DNA of 64,000 bases, from NCBI GenBank assembly GCA_020161435.1, contig JAIUNV010000001.1, forward strand, positions 248,001 through 312,000, given 5' to 3'. The position numbers and the translations under genes were made by a program. This DNA is from Bacteroidota bacterium (lineage in GTDB: Bacteria > Bacteroidota > Bacteroidia > Chitinophagales > Chitinophagaceae). Shown here one piece after another: positions 38,801 through 46,530 of this stretch. The notes beneath the pieces were generated by a model, which had not been told where the DNA came from, did not search any database, and saw only the letters and a list, made by a program, of their open reading frames with translations. Within the stretch, counting starts at the first letter, position 1. Each line of letters begins with the position of its first letter.

Positions 38801-40288
38801 TAATGAAAGTATGAATGCTCCTAAAATTGCAAAAGCAACTGTTTGAGCCATTGGCTTAAACATTTTACCTTCGATACCTACTAATGCAAACAGTGGCAGG
38901 TAAACGATTAAAATGATAATTTCCCCAAATGCAGCACTACTTCTAATTTTTGATGCTGCTTCAAACACTTCATCATCCATTTGTGATTGAGAAAGTTTAG
39001 GTACACCGATATGGTGATGCTTGCTCATATAAATTCTGTGAACGATTGCTTCTACTATGATTACTGCACCATCTACAATTAACCCAAAGTCAATAGCTCC
39101 TAAACTCATCAAGTTGCCACTTATACCAAAAAGATTCATAAGTATAACAGCAAAAAGCATGGCTAAAGGAATTACAGAAGCTACAATAAGACCCGCCCTT
39201 AAATTACCTAAGAGCAATACCAGTATAAATATTACAATCAATCCTCCTTCAATCAGGTTCTTTTCTACCGTACCCATTGCCCTGTTTACTAATTCTGTAC
39301 GGTCAATAAATGGTTCTATTACTACACCTTCAGGTAATGATTTTTGTATTTGTACCATTCGCTGTTTTACGTTGGCAATTACCTGTGCAAAGTTTTCGCC
39401 TTTGAGCATGAGTGTAATACCTGCCACTACCTCGCCCTCACCGTTTCTTGTAACTGCTCCGTAACGGGTGGCAGTACCAAACTGTACTGTTGCTACATCA
39501 CGGATTAAAACGGGTATTCCGTTTACATTCTTCACCACAATTTTCTCAATATCACTCAACGATTTTACCAATCCCAAACCACGAATGAAGTAGGCATTGC
39601 TTCGTTGCTCTATGTAGCTGCCTCCGGTGTTTTCGTTGTTGCTCTCTAATGCTTTATAAATTTCAGGAATGGTAATATTCATTGCATTGAGCTTTTCGTT
39701 ATCCAAAGCAATTTCATACTGCTTTACATAGCCACCCCAGCCGCTCACTTCTGCTAAACCCTCTGTACCAGCTAACTGCCTGCGGACAATCCAATCCTGA
39801 ATAGTACGCAAATCAGTAGCGGTGTATTTGTTTTCATATCCTTTTTTTGCATGAATGATGTAGTGGTATATTTCGCCTAATCCAGTAGTGATAGGTGCTA
39901 ACGAGGGTTCACCCAATCCTTTCGGAATTTGTGCTTCTGCTTCTTTAAGCCGTTCATTTATCTGCTGTCTTGCCCAGTAGATGTCGGCATTGTCTTTAAA
40001 CACAATAGTGATTACCGAAATACCACTACGACTAATGCTCCGCTTTTCAATTACATTGGGAATGTTGGCCATTGCCAACTCAACCGGAGTGGTAATGAAT
40101 TGTTCTACTTCCTGAGCACCCAATGTTGGGGCTTGTGTAATTACCTGTACCTGGTTGTTTGTGATGTCGGGCACTGCATCAATAGGCAACTGTATAGCGG
40201 ATATAACGCCCCAAATAATGAGAGCCAATGTAAAAGCTCCCACTACTAATTTGTTTTTTATGGAGAACTGAATTACTTTTTGAAACAT
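35891..40288 (-). CDS. czcA: CzcA-type RND pump fused to a TolC-type outer-membrane channel
   Basis: A 1465-aa protein. Residues 1 to about 1040 are a heavy-metal RND pump (VDAVPDITNNQVQ-like start, DFGLIVDGAVIIVEA, which fits the Zn/Co/Cd/Ni group). A second signal-like hydrophobic segment (LLLFIFISLFAEKSYAQ) precedes an OMF/TolC domain (TLQECIDVALKNN to the end). The two parts sit in different membranes, so the chain is probably cleaved at the internal signal sequence or made as separate functional parts. This fusion occurs in other Bacteroidota. It gives pump and channel from one gene. Confidence 0.92.
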   Translation of the reverse strand: MFQKVIQFSIKNKLVVGAFTLALIIWGVISAIQLPIDAVPDITNNQVQVITQAPTLGAQEVEQFITTPVELAMANIPNVIEKRSISRSGISVITIVFKDNADIYWARQQINERLKEAEAQIPKGLGEPSLAPITTGLGEIYHYIIHAKKGYENKYTATDLRTIQDWIVRRQLAGTEGLAEVSGWGGYVKQYEIALDNEKLNAMNITIPEIYKALESNNENTGGSYIEQRSNAYFIRGLGLVKSLSDIEKIVVKNVNGIPVLIRDVATVQFGTATRYGAVTRNGEGEVVAGITLMLKGENFAQVIANVKQRMVQIQKSLPEGVVIEPFIDRTELVNRAMGTVEKNLIEGGLIVIFILVLLLGNLRAGLIVASVIPLAMLFAVILMNLFGISGNLMSLGAIDFGLIVDGAVIIVEAIVHRIYMSKHHHIGVPKLSQSQMDDEVFEAASKIRSSAAFGEIIILIVYLPLFALVGIEGKMFKPMAQTVAFAILGAFILSLTYVPMMSALFLSKKTAHKKNISDRIIAFCQKLYAPMLNWALRWKKTIVLVMVVLFTGSLILFNSLGGEFIPTLEEGDLTVEIRMEQGTSLTQVVETFSKAEKILKDKFPEIRQAVTRIGSAEIPTDPMPIERGDMMLSMKPKEEWTSANTREAMMEKMEEALSILPGVNVEITQPMQMRFNELITGIKQDVAIKIYGSDLEILSAQANKVAGLIKNVKGVSEPFVEKVSGLPQIQVEYNRDKIAQYGLTISDVNMVLKTAFAGNVAGVVFEGDKRFDMVVRLQKDLRKDFSNIENLYVPLPSGNKVPINQVADISFKTAPAQISHEDGQRRIFVGFNVHGRDVESTVEEIQPILDANLKLPAGYYYSYGGQFQNLNEAKARLGIAVPVALLLILVLLYITFKSVKQSFLIFTAVPLSAIGGIIALWLRGMPFSISAGVGFIALFGVAVLNGIVLIGYFNQLKEEGITDIYERVRKGTAVRLRPVIMTAAVASLGFLPMALSTGAGGEVQKPLATVVIGGLITATFLTLLVLPALYILFNTKINFKLNKMKKVKLPGNTTAVLLLFIFISLFAEKSYAQGNQKTLQECIDVALKNNLQMKVADLNILQSQALQKTGFNPDKTNLQLTQDPTSGGNIDNSIGITQTIAFPTVYANQNKLLKQETLLAQKSKTLSQNEIIKEVTEAYYNLVYGLQKVKLLQQQDSIYSNFLKRATLRFNTGETNQLEKMQAESRYKENQLQLKQANTSVNSYQLALQKWVNTTEQIIPKENELAKLPDVFMADTAALQSNPLIQYYNQKLNVNTAQVKVEKSKLLPDLNVGYFHQMLIKSFDPAKINRDYFNGTRIAGFQVGIGVPLFFGAQKAKIKAAQINTTAIETEKQQTLLYLQSNYLMQYNEYLKAKEGLQYYETTGLKQADDIIRISNTAYNKGEIGYMEYIQNLQTAINTKLQYTDAINQFNQSIILLNYLKGNQ

Positions 40289-40525
40289 TGATTTTTTCTA
40301 TTTGGTTATATACCTGAAATAATGAACAATCCTCTCCGCAATGGCTGCTAAAAGAATGACACAACACAGGACTATAACAATGAACTTAATTACTCTTATT
40401 GCCAATGGCTGCTTAGCCTTTTTGGACTTTTTTACTTATGCCATTATGGAATGGGAAAAGGATAAATTAAAAATGCAGCACAGGCCTATTCAACGGCAAT
40501 GCAGAAAATTCAATAAAAGATGTAA

Positions 40526-40843
40526 TTAGGCTATTTTAGGCGGTTGCCAAATAGAAAAAGAAACCTCTGTAGAAAAGGAAGAATTATAAATAGGATATTT
40601 CAGGGATTGAAATACCGCTGTGGCTATATTGTTATGAGCAACAGGCTGGTAAAAAGCGGATGGCGGACAATGGGAGCAACTGCAAAAAGGAGTACACGCT
40701 TCGTCTGTATCTTGTGGATGTTGATGCTGTGAAGTAACAGAAAATTTTTGCTCAGCCTTTATATTACACTCCTGTCTATCAATGCACGGAAGGCATGACA
40801 GCACCAAAAGGTAAATGCTCATTATAAAGGCAAAAAATTTCAT
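40526..40843 (-). CDS. DUF6660-type Cys-rich exported protein
   Basis: A small protein of 105 aa. Seen: a signal segment (FIMSIYLLVLSCLPC), Cys-rich segments (CIDRQEC, CTPFCSCSHCPP) and the ending FSIWQPPKIA. The pattern matches DUF6660, which is common before CzcA/CusA genes in Bacteroidota. ATG 40843 starts the signal. It should be the first gene of the minus-strand zinc operon; the 237-bp gap to the CzcA gene (40289-40525) holds no credible gene. Confidence 0.75.
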   Translation of the reverse strand: MKFFAFIMSIYLLVLSCLPCIDRQECNIKAEQKFSVTSQHQHPQDTDEACTPFCSCSHCPPSAFYQPVAHNNIATAVFQSLKYPIYNSSFSTEVSFSIWQPPKIA

Positions 40844-40888
40844 TGCGGCGAAAGTAAGCAAAGAAATGAAAGGTTGTTGCCCTTACTT

Positions 40889-43150
40889 TCAAAATTGCAA
40901 ACTACACTTTTGATATGAACCAGCCTTTAGTTTATACAAGGTTTTACCAGTGGCATTGTGCAGGATTTCATCCACTGTACGGGCAGAAAGCTGAAAGAGT
41001 TTGGCAGTTTCAACGGCTTGCTGACGGCTAAAGCCCTGGGGCAAAGCCTCAAAAAATTTGCGTTTACTATCGCCTTTTTTGAACTGGGTGGCTTCGCTTT
41101 TTTTGGGCAGGTTGTTGAACATGAGGAGGCTGTGCTGCAGGTAGGTTTGTACTATGGCCAACGCATTCTGAAAGTCTTGGTCGGCGCAGTACATTGTCGG
41201 CGTTATTTCGGCGTTTTCCGCTTTGCGCATGGCCGTGAAAATCATGCACAGCCTGAAAAGTACCAGGCCCAACCTGAACACCACGCCTGCTGCATCTTCA
41301 CCTGTGAAAGTGGCGACATCGGCCAGAATACCTGCGAAAGCAGTATTGAGCTGCTGCCACTGCTGGGGAGAAAGCTGCACTTCGGTGGGCGATAGTTCGA
41401 GGAACCCAATCATGGCCAACACGTCATCGGCCAGTTGGTCGAAGTGATCATTATATACAATGGTTTGGTTGTTGGGCGAAGGGTCCTGCCAAACCAGTTC
41501 ATTTTTGAACGCATAGAATAAAAAGCGGCTAAAGAGACCGTCTTCGGCCGAAGCGATGAGCCGGGGTGCCTGGGCTGGTGTGCCTGATAGGGCCACAGCC
41601 AGTCGAGGGTCGTTTATTTCAATGTATTCGTTGTTGGTTTTGCGAGTGAGGGTGATTTTCTCGTGATGAAATGCTGACCTAAGGGCGGGGGAATAGTCGC
41701 CCCAATCCTGTTTTTTGGCTCCACTCATGGTGTCGGCCTCGGTTTCGCAAATGATACCCTGCCCGCCATTGTTTTGGAGGTGTTCAATCATGCGGGCATG
41801 TGAACTGTCGGCCGGAATGAAAACAATGCGAAATGGCGGTGTGACAGGTTTTTCTGGTGGCGGATCGCCTTTGCGTCGCTTATTGAGCTGGAGCTTGTAA
41901 TCGGCCATCTCGGCTTCATGGCGGGATTGTTTCTCCCGGCTTGCCGCCAGTACCTGCTGGTGGTATTTGTCGGCCAGGCGTTTGGCATTTTTCAGCACGC
42001 CTTTACCACTGGCAGCCGGTGCTATGATGAAGGTAAAAAGGTGCGGGTGTACTCTCTCCTGATGGTAGATGCCGGTGACTTTGGGCAAACAACCGCTGAG
42101 GATGGCGATAGCACCCGTAAAGAATACATCACGTTTGCGCCGATCGCAGAATGCAGCTGCGCCCGCCGCCAGAATGCCAGGTAGTGTGTCGAAGATTTCA
42201 TCCGGCAATGTTGGGGTTGATTTCAGGTAGTCCTCATTGACATCATTCTCTGGAACATGTGTATTAGTTTGCTGAGTTTGCAGCTTTGCAGTGTTTGCAT
42301 AACGGGCAAATTCGGCACTATGGTGCGCATAGGCGCTTTTTACGGCTTTCTGAATTTCCTGATCAGGTAGATCAAAATGTTCAGCAATAAGATCAGCAGC
42401 ATCCAGCTGAGGTATGCCTGCACGGTTACAGTTGGAAGCAAGTAGATAGACATAATTATTACGGTTGCCATCCTGGTAAGTGGCTTTTTGATTGGTGAAT
42501 AGAATTTGTTGTTGGAAAATGAGCAGGTATTGATCAGATGAACATGGAGTGTTTGGCTTCATAGCTGGAGGCTCGAAATGCTTTTCAGGCAAGGCTTTAC
42601 TTTCAGACAATCGAAATTTCTGGTTGTAGATATTGTGGTACAAGCCAGGGTCCCAGCTTACAAAGCAGAGGCGGGTGATGTCTTTGCATTTTTCGTCGGC
42701 TTTGAGGCCTGTTAATTTTTCATAGTAATGCAGGACATACTGGTAGGTGGTCTCATGTTGTTCGGGGCCGGTATCCACTTCGGCAAACACTTTGAGGCCA
42801 TTGCCACTGGGGCTGATAAAAGACAGATAGGTATGAGGGTCTGCTATCAGGACCTCAAAGGCTTTGGAAAGGGTGTCGGGGGATAGTTTGTCGAAGTCGA
42901 GATGGATGTACCCCGAATACATGTCGAGCTGTGTGCTCAGTCTTTTTTCGTTGAAAACACCGGAGGGCGTGAAGGCGGGCAGTTTTTGCTTGAGGCGTTG
43001 CGCTTCTTCTTTTTTGCCCTCTGCTATGCGCATACGGATTTGTGATACCTCTTGTTTGTAGGTATCTGCGGAGAGGCGTTTTGCCAGCATGATAAGCGAT
43101 ACTTTCTCGACGGGTTCGCTGAAGTTTTTCCAGACGGTACAAGTAGCCAT
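40889..43150 (-). CDS. VirE_N/BT4734-like + DUF3987 protein (primase/helicase-like, mobile element)
   Basis: A 753-aa replication-type protein common on Bacteroidota mobile elements. Seen: the N-terminal BT4734/VirE_N domain (SGYIHLDFDKLSPD, SFISPSGNGLKVFAEVDTG), a winged-helix-like middle part (NRAGIPQLDAADLIAEHF), the DUF3987 ATPase with Walker A APAASGKGVLKN, and the C-terminal part shared with the remnant at 31705-32310. It should act in replication or maintenance of the excised element. The gene follows the excisionase-like gene by 29 bp. Confidence 0.88.
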   Translation of the reverse strand: MATCTVWKNFSEPVEKVSLIMLAKRLSADTYKQEVSQIRMRIAEGKKEEAQRLKQKLPAFTPSGVFNEKRLSTQLDMYSGYIHLDFDKLSPDTLSKAFEVLIADPHTYLSFISPSGNGLKVFAEVDTGPEQHETTYQYVLHYYEKLTGLKADEKCKDITRLCFVSWDPGLYHNIYNQKFRLSESKALPEKHFEPPAMKPNTPCSSDQYLLIFQQQILFTNQKATYQDGNRNNYVYLLASNCNRAGIPQLDAADLIAEHFDLPDQEIQKAVKSAYAHHSAEFARYANTAKLQTQQTNTHVPENDVNEDYLKSTPTLPDEIFDTLPGILAAGAAAFCDRRKRDVFFTGAIAILSGCLPKVTGIYHQERVHPHLFTFIIAPAASGKGVLKNAKRLADKYHQQVLAASREKQSRHEAEMADYKLQLNKRRKGDPPPEKPVTPPFRIVFIPADSSHARMIEHLQNNGGQGIICETEADTMSGAKKQDWGDYSPALRSAFHHEKITLTRKTNNEYIEINDPRLAVALSGTPAQAPRLIASAEDGLFSRFLFYAFKNELVWQDPSPNNQTIVYNDHFDQLADDVLAMIGFLELSPTEVQLSPQQWQQLNTAFAGILADVATFTGEDAAGVVFRLGLVLFRLCMIFTAMRKAENAEITPTMYCADQDFQNALAIVQTYLQHSLLMFNNLPKKSEATQFKKGDSKRKFFEALPQGFSRQQAVETAKLFQLSARTVDEILHNATGKTLYKLKAGSYQKCSLQF

Positions 43151-43179
43151 GTTGAAGATTTGAGTGAGTGAACAATGGA

Positions 43180-43479
43180 TTACTTGCGGCCACGGATAAC
43201 GAGGTCGGAGGCGTCTGATTCGGGATCGTCGGGAGTAGCCTGGCGATTGCGCTGGAGCCAGTTGTCGAGCTCCATGCGTTTGAAGTACAGCTTTTTGCCC
43301 TGCGGGCAGAAGTGAGGCACCTGCTTGGTAGAGGTTAGCTTATAGAGATGAGAAGGGCTAACGTCGAGGTACTTACAAGCCTCATTGAAGTTGAGGACTG
43401 TTTTCTGGAGGAGGTTCTGCTCGTCGAGCTTGGAAGCGATTTCGGTGAGCTTTTCGAGGATTTGAGCATTGTCTGTCAT
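43180..43479 (-). CDS. Excisionase-like helix-turn-helix protein
   Basis: A protein of 99 aa with a MerR/excisionase-type HTH_17 domain (NFNEACKYLDVSPSHLYKLTSTKQVPHF, KLYFKRMELDNWL). It is in the usual place for an excisionase or element regulator, between the integrase gene cluster and the DUF3987 gene. ATG 43479 was chosen because it begins the conserved-looking part and a perfect inverted repeat sits right before it. Confidence 0.85.
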   Translation of the reverse strand: MTDNAQILEKLTEIASKLDEQNLLQKTVLNFNEACKYLDVSPSHLYKLTSTKQVPHFCPQGKKLYFKRMELDNWLQRNRQATPDDPESDASDLVIRGRK

Positions 43480-43480
43480 T

Positions 43481-43513
43481 GCTATCAATTTTTTGCGGTG
43501 AAGAATTGATAGC
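43481..43513. promoter_or_regulatory. Perfect 10-bp inverted repeat at the excisionase start
   Basis: Arms gctatcaatt at 43481-43490 and aattgatagc at 43504-43513, spacer 13 bp. On the minus strand it ends one base before the excisionase start codon. It is likely an operator or an RNA hairpin that masks the start. Confidence 0.55.
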
Positions 43514-43543
43514 AAAAAGAGCAAACAAGAAGAGGGTGAAATA

Positions 43544-43559
43544 GAGGTGACGTCACCTC
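43544..43559. promoter_or_regulatory. Perfect 16-bp palindrome upstream of the excisionase-like gene
   Basis: The sequence gaggtgacgtcacctc is its own reverse complement. It lies about 65 bp before the excisionase start codon, just after the stop of the 492-aa gene. It is a probable repressor site for the excision/replication genes. Confidence 0.6.
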
Positions 43560-43566
43560 ACCAAAA

Positions 43567-45045
43567 TCACCATTTCATTTTGGAGATATCATCATCGTAA
43601 TTGGGCGGTTTTTTAGAGAATTTCTTTTTGGTTGTACTTGTACTTGCATCCTTGAATTGAGTAAATAATAAGTGAAGGCATTGTATCCAAGAATCATGAA
43701 TGGGACGTGTGCCTAATAAATTTGAATGAAGCAAGTAAAATGTGTATCTGATAAACTCAGCCGAGATATTGGTATAAGGAATTGGATTGATTTCACTTGG
43801 TAAAAAATCCTTCTCTACAAGGAAAAAAACGACGTCAATCATGTACTGGAATTGTACATCACTCATTATTTTATCGCCTTTGCGATTTACACCTTTAAGT
43901 ATGCGTAGGTGCTCATATGCGATTTGCTTTTTCTGTTCGATTGTCTTTTGCGGTTTTTCTTTTTTGGGACCTGTTACGGCACTGTCGGTTGCAAACAACT
44001 GACTAGCATTTAACAAATAGACCTTCTGTTGATTTTTTAGCCAGGACTTAATCTGTGCCGGAATAGATTGTATGTGTGTATCTTCTTCCAAAATATATTC
44101 GAGGTTAGACAGAGCCATATTGATAACCTCTAGTTTTTCAAATCCATAAGCATGGGCGTTGATGCTCTTTGAAAGTTCACTTTTCTTTTTTTCAATGGCA
44201 GCAGCAATTAAATCCTGATTGTTGATGGTCTCATTGATGATCGTAGAAGATTCGGTTTCGTTTAAGAAAATCGCATTGTGAATTTTCGAGAGTACCTCAA
44301 TCACTTTTTTGGGAGCTGTATGGTATTCTTTTAGCAGCGATAAGTAATCATCTTTTGTTGCTGTACCGCAATTGATCAATATCGAAAGTTTGTGCTCAAA
44401 GTATTGGGCTGCCGGAATGAGCAAGTTTTGATTGTATTCTTCCCGCAGGATGTTCTGAAAAAAGAACTTGGGGTTTATTCTATCCGTCAGCTCATGTCGA
44501 AATACATTTTGCAACTCAAAGAACAAGACTACCATTAAGTACTTGGCCACATATAAGGCATAATGCATTGGATTCTCAGAGGCGTTTGGAATGCCATGCA
44601 TGCCTTGCTCTTTCAGCTCTTCAGATAACCTAATTGTGTTCGATTTAATGCTATCGAGTAACAACTGAACTTTATACTCCCGATGAACAGGATTTAAGGG
44701 CATGAATTTGATAATCGCCACATTAAATATCCTAAGTGTTTCCTGCAAGTACAGCAGGTAATAAAAATGCGAATAGGTGTTTTTATGGTTGGGTAAATCT
44801 ATCTGATAAAAATGGGGGATAAGCGGATTTGCAGTTGAGAGCTTTTCTTCATTGAGATACTTTAACAACTCAGGAAAATGACGTAAAAGTGTTGTGAGCT
44901 GTTGGTAAAGCTCAAGGGTATTTTTTGGGGTATACTGCGTTGCTTTCTGTAATGCATGGACCGTTAAATCATCGAAACCTTCATTTGTATTGAATGCGGG
45001 TCTAAGATTTCCATTCAATATGCTGGTGAGTATGGTAATTTTCAT
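43567..45045 (-). CDS. Unrecognised 492-aa protein of the integration module
   Basis: I do not recognise this protein. It is largely alpha-helical with no signal peptide, no transmembrane segment and no clear catalytic motif. The N-terminal half contains YSHFYYLLYLQETLRIFNV and MHYALYVAKYLMVVLFFELQN; the C terminus is rich in Lys and Asp. It overlaps the integrase gene by 4 bp, so the two are translationally coupled; a role in integration, excision or its control is inferred. Confidence 0.7.
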   Translation of the reverse strand: MKITILTSILNGNLRPAFNTNEGFDDLTVHALQKATQYTPKNTLELYQQLTTLLRHFPELLKYLNEEKLSTANPLIPHFYQIDLPNHKNTYSHFYYLLYLQETLRIFNVAIIKFMPLNPVHREYKVQLLLDSIKSNTIRLSEELKEQGMHGIPNASENPMHYALYVAKYLMVVLFFELQNVFRHELTDRINPKFFFQNILREEYNQNLLIPAAQYFEHKLSILINCGTATKDDYLSLLKEYHTAPKKVIEVLSKIHNAIFLNETESSTIINETINNQDLIAAAIEKKKSELSKSINAHAYGFEKLEVINMALSNLEYILEEDTHIQSIPAQIKSWLKNQQKVYLLNASQLFATDSAVTGPKKEKPQKTIEQKKQIAYEHLRILKGVNRKGDKIMSDVQFQYMIDVVFFLVEKDFLPSEINPIPYTNISAEFIRYTFYLLHSNLLGTRPIHDSWIQCLHLLFTQFKDASTSTTKKKFSKKPPNYDDDISKMKW

Positions 45046-46265
45046 GTGAGGTCTGTGAGTAGGTTGGCGTATTGAAGTTTCACATCGTCAGTAAAGCTAT
45101 CAAGATAACTCTCAGTTGTTACTAATGAACTGTGCCCCAGCGATTCTTTGATGAACTCAGTAGAAACGCCTTTGCGTTTGAGGACCGTGGAGAATGAGTG
45201 ACGAGCTGCATAGGTGCCGATTTTCTGGTCTATTTCGAGTTCTATGCGGATGAGGTCCATGTGCTTGTTTACCCACTTGATGAAACGCTGGCACCGGTGT
45301 TTGATGGTTACTGGTGATAAGCCTTCTTCCAGTACCGGGAACAGGTAAGGGTTTGCCGGGTTTTCATTGCGTTGGCGCTGGATGATCTCCACTGCTTTTG
45401 GATTGAGGCCAACCCGAATGGGGCGGAGGTCTTTCTTCTTGGTGCGTTTTGTTTTGGCTCGTATGAAGTGCAGGTAATCGCCTGAAATGTTTTCTGGTTT
45501 GAGCTCAATAATGTCGGCAAAGTTCATGCCGTTGCAGAGGTATGAAAAGAGCCAAAAATCGATGGCTTTCTGCTTATCGGGTGAAGTGGCCTGATAGGTC
45601 AGCAGCTTGTTGAGGTCTTTTTCTGACAGGGCTTTCTTGACATTTCGGCCGGCAGGTACCTGGTACTTTTTGAAGGGGTAGCGTTCGGCAGGAAATACAT
45701 TGGCATCAATAGCCTGGTTAATGATTGCCCTCAGCTGCCGCATGTAAATGCCCACCGTGCTGATGGACTTGCCATCTTTGAGCAAATAGCTTTCATAATC
45801 GTGCAGAAAGGCTGGCGTTACATCGTGCAGGCTGAGGTGTTTGCGGTAGCCCTCGATAGAATTGAGCGTGGTTTTGTAAGAAACTGCAGTGCCGATTTGC
45901 CCTTTGGCTTTGAGTAGGTCGATGTAGTTGTCAAACCATGCTTTTAAAGCGGTGGAATGTCGGCCTGCAGTTTTGTCGAAGAAAGCCTCCTCGAATGCCA
46001 CGAATGAGAATGGCTCCAGGCGGGCAATGACTTTTTCTGCTTTGGCTAAGATGTCGGCCAGCCCTTTCTTAACCTTCTTGAGTTCTTCATCCCGCAGGTT
46101 TGGGCTGTTGATTTTCTCCCACTCCGCTTTGGTGGCATGGAAGCGGGTAGCATAGCGCTTCTTATTGGGTTTGTGGTAAAGGTTGAGTTTGATGAGGCAT
46201 TTGCCGTCATCGTTGGGTCGGGAGGCGTCGAGGAAGAAGCTGACGGAGGTGTTGAGTGTAGGCAT
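45042..46265 (-). CDS. Tyrosine recombinase (phage-type integrase), Bacteroidota class
   Basis: A protein of 407 aa with an N-terminal arm-binding region (SVSFFLDASRPNDDGK), a SAM-like core-binding domain (about 95-200) and a catalytic domain. Seen: the C-terminal AARHSFSTVL Arg-His segment, GHSS and nucleophile Tyr in TTESYLDSF. The first catalytic Arg is not at its usual place: the segment reads LCNGMNFADI, so Asn replaces it, as in other Bacteroidota integrases, such as CTnDOT IntDOT, that lack Arg I. ATG 46265 was chosen over the earlier open start. It should catalyse insertion of the island at tRNA-Asn. Confidence 0.93.
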   Translation of the reverse strand: MPTLNTSVSFFLDASRPNDDGKCLIKLNLYHKPNKKRYATRFHATKAEWEKINSPNLRDEELKKVKKGLADILAKAEKVIARLEPFSFVAFEEAFFDKTAGRHSTALKAWFDNYIDLLKAKGQIGTAVSYKTTLNSIEGYRKHLSLHDVTPAFLHDYESYLLKDGKSISTVGIYMRQLRAIINQAIDANVFPAERYPFKKYQVPAGRNVKKALSEKDLNKLLTYQATSPDKQKAIDFWLFSYLCNGMNFADIIELKPENISGDYLHFIRAKTKRTKKKDLRPIRVGLNPKAVEIIQRQRNENPANPYLFPVLEEGLSPVTIKHRCQRFIKWVNKHMDLIRIELEIDQKIGTYAARHSFSTVLKRKGVSTEFIKESLGHSSLVTTESYLDSFTDDVKLQYANLLTDLT

Positions 46266-46270
46266 AGCTG

Positions 46271-46307
46271 AGGTCACATTTGGGTAATGTGACCTCAAAT
46301 GTGACCT
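46271..46307. promoter_or_regulatory. Inverted repeats before the integrase gene
   Basis: A perfect 10-bp inverted repeat, aggtcacatt (46271-46280) and aatgtgacct (46286-46295), with a further aaatgtgacct at 46297-46307. It sits 5 to 42 bp before the integrase start codon and is a likely operator or integrase arm site. The half-site aggtcaca also occurs in the 28-bp repeat around the fructan locus. Confidence 0.6.
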
Positions 46308-46419
46308 GAAAGATACGAAATAATGCTAAATAATGTAGTAATAAAGGAAAGAAAGGGGAAGATAAATATTGATAATCAATATGTTAGAAAATAACAGAAA
46401 ACAAGAGAAGGGATAATGC

Positions 46420-46466
46420 TGTGACTGTTAATCAGAGGGTCGCTGGTTCAAGTCCAGCAGGGGGAG
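46420..46466 (+). other. Displaced 3' half of tRNA-Asn(GTT): right attachment site of the island
   Basis: The sequence has the 3' part of a tRNA: anticodon loop ctGTTaa (anticodon 46427-46429), 3' anticodon stem, variable loop gggtc, T arm gctgg-ttcaagt-ccagc, acceptor strand aggggga and discriminator g. No matching 5' half (D arm or tccccct acceptor strand) lies upstream; that side is island DNA with the integrase. This is the trace left by an element that integrates in the 3' end of tRNA-Asn. The intact tRNA should lie at the other end of the island. Confidence 0.85.
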
Positions 46467-46473
46467 CGAAAAG

Positions 46474-46507
46474 AAAAAAGGTCGTACAAGCTTGTACGAC
46501 CTTTTTT
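46474..46507. terminator. Bidirectional terminator, 34-bp perfect palindrome
   Basis: The arms aaaaaaggtcgtacaag and cttgtacgacctttttt form a perfect palindrome with A and T tracts at its ends. It was probably the tRNA-Asn terminator before the insertion, and it also serves the GNAT gene that ends at 46531 on the other strand. Confidence 0.85.
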
Positions 46508-46530
46508 GTTGCCCGTTTCAGAGGGCAATT

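Noticed and set aside
40341..40529. A 62-aa frame between the CzcA fusion and DUF6660 genes
   Set aside because: It lies on the opposite strand in the promoter gap, has no family and no sign of conservation.
46420..46466. A complete tRNA-Asn gene
   Set aside because: Only the anticodon 3' side, T arm and acceptor 3' strand are present; the anticodon stem has a mismatch and there is no D arm or 5' acceptor strand.
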